Shown here: piece after piece, positions 6,820 through 14,850 of the stretch | How positions within the stretch are numbered: the first letter of the stretch is position 1 | Layout of the letters: the number at the start of each line of letters is the position of its first letter | NCBI GenBank assembly: GCA_947088155.1 | Contig: CAMUFL010000007.1 | Span: 1 to 64,000 of the forward strand | Source of the DNA: an uncultured Gardnerella sp. | Lineage (GTDB): Bacteria > Actinomycetota > Actinomycetes > Actinomycetales > Bifidobacteriaceae | Direction: 5' to 3' | Length of the DNA: 64,000 nucleotides | The notes under the pieces: generated by a model | Told to the model about the DNA's origin: nothing | The model's input: only the letters and a program-made list of their open reading frames with translations | Databases searched by the model: none | Position numbers and translations under genes: made by a program

Positions 6820-9231
6820 ATGTTTGATTTGCATATATTTAGCCGTTTCCTTCGACTAGTGCGCTCAATTCGCCGTTCGCTGCTTACTTTGTTCGTAGCA
6901 ATTGCAATGTTGCTTGCTGCTTTTGTGATTGCTCCTGCTTATGCGTTGAGTGCTGGTGAGAATACTACTTCTACTGAGAATACTGGTGGTGCGCAGTCTG
7001 GTTCTGCTAAGAGTGAGGGTGAGAAGCAGCAGTCTAATCAAAGTGAATCGAATAGTGCTGAACTTAATAAGGGTGATACTGGCTCTTCTAGTAATTTAAA
7101 TAAAGATAATAAGGAATCGAATCCTGTTGAAAAGCAGCAGAATGCTGGTAACAAGGTTGATGATAAGGCTAAGTCGACTGATTCTGATGTAAAGAAAAAC
7201 GCTAAAGATGCCCAAAAGAAAGCTGCTTCTGCGGATGCTGTTAAAGGCACTGACAGAGATGCGAATGAAGATCCTCAGCTTCCGGACGAGTGCAAGGGTA
7301 ATAAAAAGTATAATACTCCTGAAAAATGCTACAGCATTACTTATGGTAATAACACAATAAACATTAAAGGCAAGAATGGCGAGCCTTATTATAAGGTTCC
7401 TCAGATTATTACCCCAACAATAAAAGTTGCTGGTATTGTGCAGCAAACATTACCTGATGGCGTTTGGCTTGGGTTGGAGAAGTATAAAAATGATGATTCC
7501 GTAAAGTATGCTTTTTTCAAGGGCGAGAATGATAAGAATGATAACTATACTGCTAAATCTACGAAAAAAGTAGCTAGTAGCGATGGTTCTATACGCTTTT
7601 TCCCAAGCAAATGGTTAGTAGCTGATAAGAAATATAAGTTTAAAGTTGCAATACATTATCCAGGTGTTTCTAAACCACAATCTAAGAACATCAACGCGAA
7701 ACTAGATAAAAAGGATTTGCCTAATCCTCAATCTGGTGATTTATCGCTGAGTTTATACGATTTTGGAAACAAACAGGATAGTACTGCGGTAAGTGGTAAT
7801 AAAATTACTATAAAGCCAAAGTCTAATAGTCAGGGTGCTATCGGAGGTGCTGCCGGCGGTACGGATAATAAAGACGTTTACGATTCTATTAATAAGCTTT
7901 TTATTGACTCGCAATCGAAAGATAAGCGAGGTGAGATTTACCATCACATGATTTGCAATGATGGTGCCAATAATTACACGGTAGATAGTTTTAATGGGTT
8001 GAGTCTTAAAGATAAAAAAGATGATCCTTCTGCAGATAATCAGACTCAGTTCAAGCATAAGGAAAATCAGAATCGACCTGATAAAAATGCAGAGAATTCT
8101 GCTGTGTATGAAAATGATGATTATACTGAGCGCTCTCAAAGCTGGATTACTGGAACGCCTACGAAGTCTGGGACTTTTGAGTGCAAAGTGTTTGCTATTA
8201 AAAAAGATGATGAATTTAAATTAGAGCGAAACTCAGGAAACGGTAAAACTAAGGTATATTCTACAGTATTAGACGAGTTTGATACTAGAGTAGAAACTAA
8301 TAAGCAATCTCTGTTTGAAAAGCCAGAACAAAACATTGTTGAAGATAAGTGGACTAATAAAGCGTCTATTAAGCAAGGCATTGACTGGGATTATAAGTCA
8401 GTTACTATTGAGGTGAAGTCGAGTGAGCCGCAAAAGCCAACAATTGGCGAAAATGATCTTACGCTGAAAGTGTATCCGTTTAAGGATTCTACAACAGCGT
8501 TGACTAGCAGCAATAACAAGATTTCTGCGATGCTCGGTATGGAGCTTAAGCCGTTTATTGATGCTACTTCTGCGGCGGATAGTGCGAATAAGATTACGTT
8601 GCGCGTGCTGTGCTCGAAGGGCGAGAAGAAGGATTCTGGCTCGCAATCTGCGCAATCTTCTGGGTCGTCGCAACCTGCGCAGCCTTCTGAATCTCCGCAA
8701 GATTCGAAGGATCTTGAATACAAAACTTGGAGCAGTAATCTTGCAGATCTTGGGTTGAGTGTGCCTAATGATACAGATCAAAATACGTGCCACTCTAATA
8801 AAGAAGGAGAGACGACTTGCAAGTCGTCGGATCCAAATAAAAAAGTGGCTGCGCGAACTGATAAGGAAGTGAGCATAAAGCCGAGCATCAAGCCGACTGC
8901 GGTTGGCGATTATCAGTGCGTTGTGTTTGCGTTGAAGCCCAAGGCACTCACTGCTCAATCTAGCAAGCAAACGCCTACGGAAATTGATAAGGCGTTAGCT
9001 GGTGATAAGTCTCTTACAAAAAACAAGGATTTTGCTACTTTTGCGTTCAATCTTCATTTGGTGAGCAATTTTACTTTGCCGCACACGGGCGGTCAGAGTT
9101 GGAATTTGCAGCTCGGTATTCTTGCCGCTCTGTTGGTGAATCTGCTGGCGGCTTGCTTTGTGATAAGTCAAAGTGAGCGCGCTCGCAAATTAATTTTGGG
9201 AAGGTGGCGAGGCTTATGCAATTACGTATGA
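6820..9231 (+). CDS. LPXTG-anchored surface protein, possible pilus tip or adhesin
   Basis: An 803-residue secreted protein of no recognised enzymatic family. It has a basic N-terminus and hydrophobic signal segment ending near AYALSAG (about residue 45), then a Ser/Asn/Lys/Glu-rich low-complexity region to about 145, two long beta-rich portions with several Cys, a Ser/Pro/Gln linker near 605-635, and a C-terminal sorting signal: LPHTG at 753-757, a hydrophobic helix and a basic tail. LPHTG differs from the LPATG of the pilin that follows, so the two could be handled by different sortases. GAAGGTAGGTGCGTAT precedes the ATG. It lies first in the pilus island, where a minor or tip pilin is usual; that role is an inference. 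Confidence 0.75.
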   Translation: MFDLHIFSRFLRLVRSIRRSLLTLFVAIAMLLAAFVIAPAYALSAGENTTSTENTGGAQSGSAKSEGEKQQSNQSESNSAELNKGDTGSSSNLNKDNKESNPVEKQQNAGNKVDDKAKSTDSDVKKNAKDAQKKAASADAVKGTDRDANEDPQLPDECKGNKKYNTPEKCYSITYGNNTINIKGKNGEPYYKVPQIITPTIKVAGIVQQTLPDGVWLGLEKYKNDDSVKYAFFKGENDKNDNYTAKSTKKVASSDGSIRFFPSKWLVADKKYKFKVAIHYPGVSKPQSKNINAKLDKKDLPNPQSGDLSLSLYDFGNKQDSTAVSGNKITIKPKSNSQGAIGGAAGGTDNKDVYDSINKLFIDSQSKDKRGEIYHHMICNDGANNYTVDSFNGLSLKDKKDDPSADNQTQFKHKENQNRPDKNAENSAVYENDDYTERSQSWITGTPTKSGTFECKVFAIKKDDEFKLERNSGNGKTKVYSTVLDEFDTRVETNKQSLFEKPEQNIVEDKWTNKASIKQGIDWDYKSVTIEVKSSEPQKPTIGENDLTLKVYPFKDSTTALTSSNNKISAMLGMELKPFIDATSAADSANKITLRVLCSKGEKKDSGSQSAQSSGSSQPAQPSESPQDSKDLEYKTWSSNLADLGLSVPNDTDQNTCHSNKEGETTCKSSDPNKKVAARTDKEVSIKPSIKPTAVGDYQCVVFALKPKALTAQSSKQTPTEIDKALAGDKSLTKNKDFATFAFNLHLVSNFTLPHTGGQSWNLQLGILAALLVNLLAACFVISQSERARKLILGRWRGLCNYV

Positions 9232-9476
9232 AGCAGTTGTATATGCATTTACTCGCCGTGCTTCGCATAAGGCGACTACGTACGCATTTGCGCATAAAGC
9301 CTTCCTGTTTCGCGCATTGTTTTATTGCGCATTGTTTTATCGCGCAGTCTTTCGGGATTCGGGAGCGTGATAACACAAGGTAAATGCCAAAAATTTTAAC
9401 ACTTTACTCGCAAGAGCATGATAAATGCAAACCAATTTTCTAGTTGCCGTAAAACGGCATGATGAAAGGAGTGAAC

Positions 9477-11408
9477 ATGAAAAAGTTCACTAATAAATTC
9501 GTGGCGGCGGTTGCGTCGCTTGCGATGGCTGGCACGCTGTGCGTCGCCGGCGCTGTAACAATGGCTGGCGTTGCGTGGGGTAGTCCTAATCAGTTACAGG
9601 GACCACCGGATAGACCTGCTCCGGCTCCGTGGGCGACTGATGCTCCATCTAAAGGCACTATAAAAATTGTTAAGTGCGAGAAGGATTCTAATTCTACTAC
9701 TGGTACTGATACACATGCTGGTGGTAAACCACAACCTAACCAACAAGGTAAATCTTGCCCTGCTGGTTTTAAGCCACTTAAAGGCGCTAAGTTCAAATTG
9801 ACTAAAGTCACAAAGATTGGCAAGGATGATGTTGATCTTAAAGATTTTAAGTCTTGGAAGAAGATTGCGAATATTGTTAATAAGCTGAACAATCACACTG
9901 TTAAGGAAGATGGAACTGATGCTGAAATCACGCTTGGAACTACAACTACTGGTGACGGTCAGAATGTATTTACAAGTGAAGAAACTGGTGAAAACGGTAC
10001 AGTAACTTTCTCCAATCTTGAGCTTGGCTTGTACAAGGTTGAGGAAACTCAAGTACCTAAAGGCTACATGGTTTCTGATATGAAATCCTTCTATATGACT
10101 CTTCCTTTGCCGGAGTACACTACTACCACGGGCAAGTATGCCAAGACGACTGTGTCTTATAACTATAATCCTATTGTTTACCCGAAGAATATGAGTACTT
10201 CTGACTCTATTGAGAAGGTTTACGATAAGACTAAGTTCGCAAGCGTTAAGGATAAAGTGCCTTTCACGATTACTGCGAAAGTGAACAAAGTTAAGTCTGA
10301 TAATGCTTTGACTGCTAACGATCTTAAGGGTTATAAGGTCTTCGATGATGCTCCAACTGCTGCATTCAAGACTATTGATACAAGTGTTGTGAAGAAAGTT
10401 AAGATTAACGGCGCAGAGGTGACTAATGACGACACCAATACTTATTACAATGTAGAAACTCCTATTGTGAACGATTCTGATGATGCAAAAGCGAATGATG
10501 ATGCTACTGAAAATCAGAGAGGTCTTGCTGGTAAGCACACTCGTATTCTTGTGACGTTTACTGATGCAGGCTTGAAGAAGATTGCTGATGCTATAAACGC
10601 ATGCGAGCATAACGGTGACACTGTTACAGTTGAAGTAGATCTCGAGTTTGAGATTGCTTCTGATTACCAGACTGGCGATGTTCCTGAAGTTGGTAAAACT
10701 GCTACTGACACATCTAAGGATGAGATTGTAAACAAGTCTGGCTTCTTCCCAGTTAATGAGAGTAATGCTGGTGCTGTTCCACCAATCATTCCTGATAATG
10801 AAAAGTCTAAAGCTACTATCGACTTTGGTTACCTTCAGGTGCATAAGTTCTACATGAAGGACGGTGTTAAGACTAATCTTCAAGGTGCTAAGTTCAGGAT
10901 TTTCGCTGATAAAGATAAGGCTAATGCTTGCGCTAAAGGACTTGCGGATCTTACCAAGAAAGTAAACCAGATTAAAGATTGCAAAGCTGCATCAACTCTT
11001 GATGATGCTCCTGCAACTGCCAATAGTGGTGAAAAAGCTGCAACTGATACCACTGACCTAAAGACTACTTCTGCAACAGACGCTAACGGTAACTTCGCAA
11101 AACCATACAAGGTTCGCGCGAAAGATACTGTTTATCTTGTTGAAGTTGAAGCTCCTCAAGGTTATGCGCTTTCTCCTGATGTTCACGAAGTGACGGTTCA
11201 GAAAGGTGAGAATAAGCTCGCTGAGTTTGAAGATCTTCCACTTATTAAGAAGGGTAGCAAAGACGGTAAGGGCTACTTCTGGTTCAACCTTCCTGCAACC
11301 GGTGCTTACGGCGTGCTGATTTTCGCTGTTGTGGGCATGGGCTTGATTGTTGCGAGCGTGATCATGTACGTGCGCAATCGCAAGGAAGAAGAACAGCAGA
11401 ACGCTTGA
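9477..11408 (+). CDS. Fimbrial backbone pilin with Cna-B domains and LPATG sorting signal
   Basis: Major-pilin candidate of 643 residues. The start at 9477 was chosen because AAAGGAG lies 5 nt upstream; two ATGs at 9459 and 9462 have no ribosome site. A signal peptide (1-36) is followed by domains carrying the pilin motif VYPKN with K237, the E-box LYKVEETQVPKGY, a second E-box YLVEVEAPQGYAL near the end, and LPATG at 605-609 with a membrane helix and charged tail. K237 and LPATG are the expected acceptor and donor for sortase polymerisation, and the E-box glutamates suggest internal isopeptide bonds. A class C sortase lies 1 kb downstream. A strong terminator follows. Confidence 0.9.
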   Translation: MKKFTNKFVAAVASLAMAGTLCVAGAVTMAGVAWGSPNQLQGPPDRPAPAPWATDAPSKGTIKIVKCEKDSNSTTGTDTHAGGKPQPNQQGKSCPAGFKPLKGAKFKLTKVTKIGKDDVDLKDFKSWKKIANIVNKLNNHTVKEDGTDAEITLGTTTTGDGQNVFTSEETGENGTVTFSNLELGLYKVEETQVPKGYMVSDMKSFYMTLPLPEYTTTTGKYAKTTVSYNYNPIVYPKNMSTSDSIEKVYDKTKFASVKDKVPFTITAKVNKVKSDNALTANDLKGYKVFDDAPTAAFKTIDTSVVKKVKINGAEVTNDDTNTYYNVETPIVNDSDDAKANDDATENQRGLAGKHTRILVTFTDAGLKKIADAINACEHNGDTVTVEVDLEFEIASDYQTGDVPEVGKTATDTSKDEIVNKSGFFPVNESNAGAVPPIIPDNEKSKATIDFGYLQVHKFYMKDGVKTNLQGAKFRIFADKDKANACAKGLADLTKKVNQIKDCKAASTLDDAPATANSGEKAATDTTDLKTTSATDANGNFAKPYKVRAKDTVYLVEVEAPQGYALSPDVHEVTVQKGENKLAEFEDLPLIKKGSKDGKGYFWFNLPATGAYGVLIFAVVGMGLIVASVIMYVRNRKEEEQQNA

Positions 11409-11448
11409 TCCGCTTTCTAAAGCTGGTCTTGTAGTCTAATAGCAAAGT

Positions 11449-11492
11449 GTGAGTCTAGGGTTTACTTAACTAAATCCTAGACTCACTTGCTC
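11449..11492 (+). terminator. Long hairpin terminator after the pilin gene
   Basis: A 16-bp stem (GTGAGTCTAGGGTTTA with its complement at 11471-11486, one G-T pair) and a 6-nt loop CTTAAC are followed by the T-rich TTGCTCTT. It makes a separate transcript for the sortase likely. Confidence 0.8.
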
Positions 11493-11496
11493 TTAT

Positions 11497-11705
11497 GATT
11501 GTTTCTTTACAGTCGTGTAAAGAAAATGTCGTAATGTAGCACCCAAACCGACAATTCCTTTACGGTTGTGTAAAGGAAAAGTCGGAATCTCGCCAAAAAC
11601 CGACAAAAACTTTACGTGCGTGTATAGGAAATATCGGTATCTTGTGGAAAAGCGATTAAAACTTTACAGCCGTGTACAGGAAATGTCGGAATTGATATGT
11701 GTCCA
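11497..11705 (+). repeat. 52-bp tandem array (family C), four units
   Basis: Units at 11497-11549 (53 bp), 11550-11601, 11602-11653 and 11654-11705. Each carries a TTTAC-N-GTAAA-type hairpin, followed by GGAAATGTCGG or a close variant, then a 12-16 bp linker. Some stems are imperfect (GTATA or GTACA in place of GTAAA). Confidence 0.88.
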
Positions 11706-11734
11706 GAAAAAGTGGTACATATCACCGTTTTATA

Positions 11735-11932
11735 GAACATTCGCCGGAGAATTCCCCGGCAAATGTTCCACAAATTGGCTAATCTAGCGACAAAATCCGG
11801 GTAATTTTCCGGCAAATGTTACATAATGACGTAAATCCAGCGACAAAATCCAGGTAAATTCCCGGCAAATGTTCCACAAATTGGCTAATCTAGCGACAAA
11901 ATCCAGGTAAATTCCCGGCAAATGTTCATGAA
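11735..11932 (+). repeat. 53-bp tandem array (family B), adjacent to the family C array
   Basis: At least three units: a partial one to 11789, full 53-bp units at 11790-11842 and 11843-11895, and a truncated one after that. Each has the ACAAAATCC start, a CCGG-type hairpin and the GGCAAATGTTCCA core, ending in AGCG. Confidence 0.88.
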
Positions 11933-12060
11933 GCTTTGCAGTAATGCTTCTGCGAACGGTGAGTATTTGCTGGTTAGTGAACTTTAACATTAATGCTCTG
12001 CAGACGTTGAGTATTTATTGCCGAGAGAACACTAGTATTCATGCTGCTGCATAAGCCACA
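11933..12060. repeat. Two diverged ~50-bp modules, shared with 62.99-63.11 kb
   Basis: Two related stretches of about 50 bp share AATGCTxCTGC..GAGTATTT..GAACxCTA. The same pair of modules occurs near 62990-63110 in the same order. No ORF or promoter is evident here. Confidence 0.6.
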
Positions 12061-12108
12061 CCAAGCACTCCTTACCACTCCACAGAACAACGGTTGGTGA
12101 ATTTACTA

Positions 12109-12287
12109 GTGTGATATAGGAATTGCTTGTCGAGCAATATAAAAGCGGAGCGATAGTAATAATCTTTTTGATGAATAACTATTTCCGCAAAAAAGTAAGT
12201 AAAAAACTAAACTTAACTATGCAACCGCTAAGTCCAAGTAAGGTATAAGAGCGGAGCGCTGCGAGATAAGTAATTCCTATCTCACAC
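12109..12287. mobile_element. MITE-like element, copy 1 (179 bp)
   Basis: Terminal inverted repeats of about 23 bp: the left end GTGTGATATAGGAATTGCTT matches the reverse complement of the right end GTGTGAGATAGGAATTACTT with a few mismatches. The interior has AAAGCGGAGCGATAG and AGAGCGGAGCGCTGC sub-repeats and an AAAAAAGTAAGTAAAAAAC core, and encodes no protein with a ribosome site. A second copy lies at 63163-63339. No clear target-site duplication is visible, because homology between the two loci extends beyond both ends. Confidence 0.6.
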
Positions 12288-12429
12288 AGCCACACAAGAA
12301 ACCCACTAGCCAAACGCCAGTCAAAACTCATAGACGATACTAAAGAATATCGCAAACAAAATCGCAAATAAATTAAAACAACAAAATAAAACCAATCTAA
12401 GCCTATTAAACCCACGAAACGGAGGAAGC

Positions 12430-13437
12430 ATGAAATTAAACAATGCCGTTACAAAAGTATATGCTTTCTTCAAGCAATCAAAAGCAAAATCTGCAACCGA
12501 ATCAACCACCACAAAGCCCACCGCAAAGCCCGCAACAGAATCTGCAACAAAGCCCGCCAAAAAACCAAAATCCAAACTTCGCCGCACTATCGAGCCAATC
12601 GCCCTCGCAGTTGCTGCAATCTTGTGTTTTACGTACCCTGTTGCATCAACGCTGTGGAATAACAAGGTGTCGAAGGAGATTTCTGTAGCTTACGATCGTT
12701 TGAGTCGCAAGCAGACTGCGCGCGCTCGCGAGAAGATTTTACGCGCTGCTCGTCGTTATAACGCGCGCCACAAGTCGATTATTACGGCTGATCCGTACGA
12801 CGGCACAACGGATTATATGAAAACGCCGGAGTATAAGGATTACGCGAAGCAGTTGGATGAGCCGATGGGGATTATGGGCATTGTGAAAATCCCGAAAATT
12901 GGTGTGAAGCTGCCGATTTATCACGGCAGTTCGCAGGAGGTTTTGGCGTATGGTGCTGGGCATTTGTATGGCACGGATTTGCCGGTTGGTGGCAAGAATC
13001 GCCACACTGTTGTGACGGCGCACACGGGTTTGCCGAATGCGACCATGTTTGATGATTTGCTTGATATTAAAAAGGGCGACTTTTTCTACTTTGACGTTCA
13101 GGGCGAGACGTTGCGTTACAGGGTTTTCCGCATTAGCGTGGTCGATCCGCATGATATTCGGTTGCTGCAGCGCGAGAAGGGGCGCGATTTGGCGACGCTG
13201 CTTACGTGTACGCCGTATGGTGTTAATACGCAGCGGCTGCTGGTTACGGGAGTGCGTGTGCTGCCGGATCCGGTTTCGGCGCCGGGGGATAAGTTGCAGT
13301 GGCCGCTTTGGATGACGATGTTCGTGCTTGCGCTTATTGGTTGCGCTGTGATTCTTGCGACGATGATTTTGGCTGCGCTTGGGCGGCGTCGTCGCCGCGA
13401 GGCCGCGCTCGCCCACGCTAAGCATGTGGGCGCTTAG
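12430..13437 (+). CDS. Class C (pilin-polymerising) sortase
   Basis: Membrane transpeptidase of 335 residues that should link pilin subunits through their LPXTG motifs. The layout is a Lys/Thr/Pro/Ala-rich cytoplasmic start, a membrane helix (about 57-77), the sortase fold with catalytic His198 in VVTAHTGL, Cys260 in LLTCTPYGVNTQRLL and Arg269, and a second C-terminal membrane helix with a basic tail. Two membrane helices with TCTPYGxNTxRLL are typical of class C. GGAGGAAGC precedes the ATG, an excellent ribosome site. A Lys-Pro-Ala-Thr repeat region lies in the first 50 residues. It is separated from the pilin gene by the repeat block. Confidence 0.93.
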   Translation: MKLNNAVTKVYAFFKQSKAKSATESTTTKPTAKPATESATKPAKKPKSKLRRTIEPIALAVAAILCFTYPVASTLWNNKVSKEISVAYDRLSRKQTARAREKILRAARRYNARHKSIITADPYDGTTDYMKTPEYKDYAKQLDEPMGIMGIVKIPKIGVKLPIYHGSSQEVLAYGAGHLYGTDLPVGGKNRHTVVTAHTGLPNATMFDDLLDIKKGDFFYFDVQGETLRYRVFRISVVDPHDIRLLQREKGRDLATLLTCTPYGVNTQRLLVTGVRVLPDPVSAPGDKLQWPLWMTMFVLALIGCAVILATMILAALGRRRRREAALAHAKHVGA

Positions 13438-13478
13438 AATTCCCTACTTATCTATTGTTTTTCTTTAATTGTTGATTT

Positions 13479-13520
13479 GTATGCTGTAGTGTATGCTGTA
13501 GTGTATGCTGTAGTGTATGC
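13479..13520 (+). repeat. 12-bp tandem repeat at the start of the toxin gene
   Basis: GTATGCTGTAGT occurs three times (13479-13490, 13491-13502, 13503-13514) and is followed by GTATGC, which contains the ATG of the next gene. Each unit also contains an ATG followed in frame by CTG-TAG. No ribosome site is present between the repeat and the start. Confidence 0.85.
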
Positions 13521-13783
13521 GCATTATTATTCATCCTCATGCTCGCACTCATGGACTTGCAAATAAGCAAATCATTGAGGTGTACGAAACTGGATCAAAT
13601 GGTGCAATTATTAGATATAGAGACCGTATTGCAGAACCGCCGAGATGGGCAACAATAGGATTTGATAGCGATGGGCATGAAATAGAGCTTGTTTTTGTAA
13701 AGCTTGAAAACAACGCAATACTTATAATTCATGCGAATCGTCTTACAAAGGGATTTTTACAAGAGATAAGGGATGCGAGATGA
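13517..13783 (+). CDS. Putative BrnT-like toxin
   Basis: Small protein of 88 residues whose size, basic character and order before an RHH-type partner suggest the toxin of a type II pair. The core W-A-T-I-G-F-D-S-D-G-H-E followed by LVFV and ILIIHANRLTKGFLQEI resembles the BrnT pattern (a WxAIG.-like strand, a VVFT-like strand, then a terminal helix), a ribonuclease fold. The N-terminal HPHARTHGL recalls the KHG motif of BrnT. The stop overlaps the antitoxin start by 4 nt (ATGA), showing translational coupling. The start codon sits in the 12-bp repeat without a ribosome site, so the transcript may be leaderless. Family assignment is moderate; a structure search is needed to separate BrnT from other small RNases. 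Confidence 0.6.
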   Translation: MRIIIHPHARTHGLANKQIIEVYETGSNGAIIRYRDRIAEPPRWATIGFDSDGHEIELVFVKLENNAILIIHANRLTKGFLQEIRDAR

Positions 13784-14070
13784 GTAAGAATACGTATACT
13801 GCGGAAAATGGGTTCGTTATTACTGACGATATTGTTGATAAGTGGGCTGAGGAAGCAGAAGATAATTTTTCTGGTGCCACTATTACAAAGTTTGACGGAA
13901 GAGCTTGGGAAGATGAAACTCAGCCATTGAAACCGCGTACTGTTAGGTTAAGTGATACTGTTTGGCATTTAATCGAAGCTGATGCGAAGCGCAGGAATAT
14001 GACTGCGAGTGCGTGGACTAGAAACGCTGTACTTAACGAATTATCTAATGCGATGGCTTCGCAAAGGTAG
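13780..14070 (+). CDS. Ribbon-helix-helix antitoxin, BrnA-like
   Basis: A 96-residue protein with an acidic N-terminal half (likely toxin-binding) and a C-terminal ribbon-helix-helix starting at KPRTVRLSDTVWHLIEADAK and continuing to about residue 92. A C-terminal DNA-binding RHH behind the toxin gene is the BrnA arrangement. It overlaps the toxin stop by 4 nt. Its last codons (Ser-Gln-Arg-stop) fall inside the first unit of the 14-bp repeat that follows. It is likely to repress its own promoter. Confidence 0.65.
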   Translation: MSKNTYTAENGFVITDDIVDKWAEEAEDNFSGATITKFDGRAWEDETQPLKPRTVRLSDTVWHLIEADAKRRNMTASAWTRNAVLNELSNAMASQR

Positions 14071-14127
14071 CCGCGCAAAGATAGCCGCGCAAAGATAGCT
14101 GCGTAAAAGTAGCTTCGCAAAGATAGC
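14058..14127 (+). repeat. 14-bp tandem repeat, five units
   Basis: Five 14-bp units of the form CGCGCAAAGATAGC run from 14058 to 14127. The first unit encodes the last residues and stop of the antitoxin. The rest of the gap to rplK (14128-14404) holds a possible -10 box CATAAT at 14165-14170 and a 200-nt leader without recognisable regulator fold. Confidence 0.8.
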
Positions 14128-14404
14128 TGCAGCTTTCGTAAGTCTGCGTGTCGCGAAGATGTGGCATAATAGGAAGGCTTGTGACTGGAGGAGGAATCCG
14201 CTAGCACAGCACAGCAATACAAGATGCGGGAGGAAGCTGCAAAACGGCTTTATAGCAACGTTTCGTAAGTGCTTTACTTCTGTAAGAAGCGAATATAGGC
14301 GACTATAGGAAACTTTAGTCAACTGTAGTTAACTGCAAGAAGCGACTATATCAGCGTTTGCAACAACCGTTTGAACCGCTTGTACAAGAAAGAAGAACCA
14401 TATT

Positions 14405-14836
14405 ATGGCTCCGAAAAAGAAAGTCTCCGCGCTTATTAAGCTCGAGATTCAGGCTGGTAAGGCAAATCCAGCTCCACCACTGGGTCCAGCATTAGGCTCC
14501 CACGGCGTGAACATCATGGACTTCTGCAAGGCGTATAACGACCAGACGAAGGACAAGATGGGTCAGATCGTCCCAGTTGAGATCACCGTTTACGAAGATC
14601 GTTCCTTCACCTTCATTTTGAAGACCCCACCAGCCGCTGCTTTGTTGCTTAAGGCTGCTGGAATCCAGAAGGGCACCGAGAATCCATTGACTCACAAGGT
14701 TGGTTCTGTGACCAAGGCTCAGGTGCGCGAAATCGCCGAAATTAAGATGCCTGACCTCTCCGCACGTGACGTCGAGGCCGGTATGAAGATCATCGCGGGT
14801 ACTGCTCGCTCGATGGGTATTACCGTTACCGACTGA
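14405..14836 (+). CDS. rplK: 50S ribosomal protein L11
   Basis: L11 binds the GTPase-associated region of 23S rRNA. The 143 residues show the hallmark KLEIQAGKANPAPPLGPALG, GVNIMDFCKAYN and the C-terminal domain ending ARSMGITVTD, which is full length. GAAGAACC precedes the ATG. rplA follows after 14 bp. The usual upstream partner nusG is 8 kb away; a promoter is expected in the 334-bp gap, where only a weak -10-like CATAAT is seen. Confidence 0.97.
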   Translation: MAPKKKVSALIKLEIQAGKANPAPPLGPALGSHGVNIMDFCKAYNDQTKDKMGQIVPVEITVYEDRSFTFILKTPPAAALLLKAAGIQKGTENPLTHKVGSVTKAQVREIAEIKMPDLSARDVEAGMKIIAGTARSMGITVTD

Positions 14837-14850
14837 AAGGGAGTGTAGAA

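Noticed and set aside
9594..10883. 429-codon minus-strand ORF opposite the pilin gene
   Set aside because: It is antisense to a clear pilin with signal peptide and LPATG, and its residues look like low-complexity shadow translation.
12179..12415. Minus-strand ORF across MITE copy 1, similar to one at 63 kb
   Set aside because: The shared peptide is explained by the shared repeat DNA. No ribosome site is seen and the frame ends differ between copies.
14128..14404. Known ribosomal-protein leader (L1-binding) upstream of rplK
   Set aside because: I could not identify the L1-binding fold by eye; only short repeats and a weak -10 box are visible.
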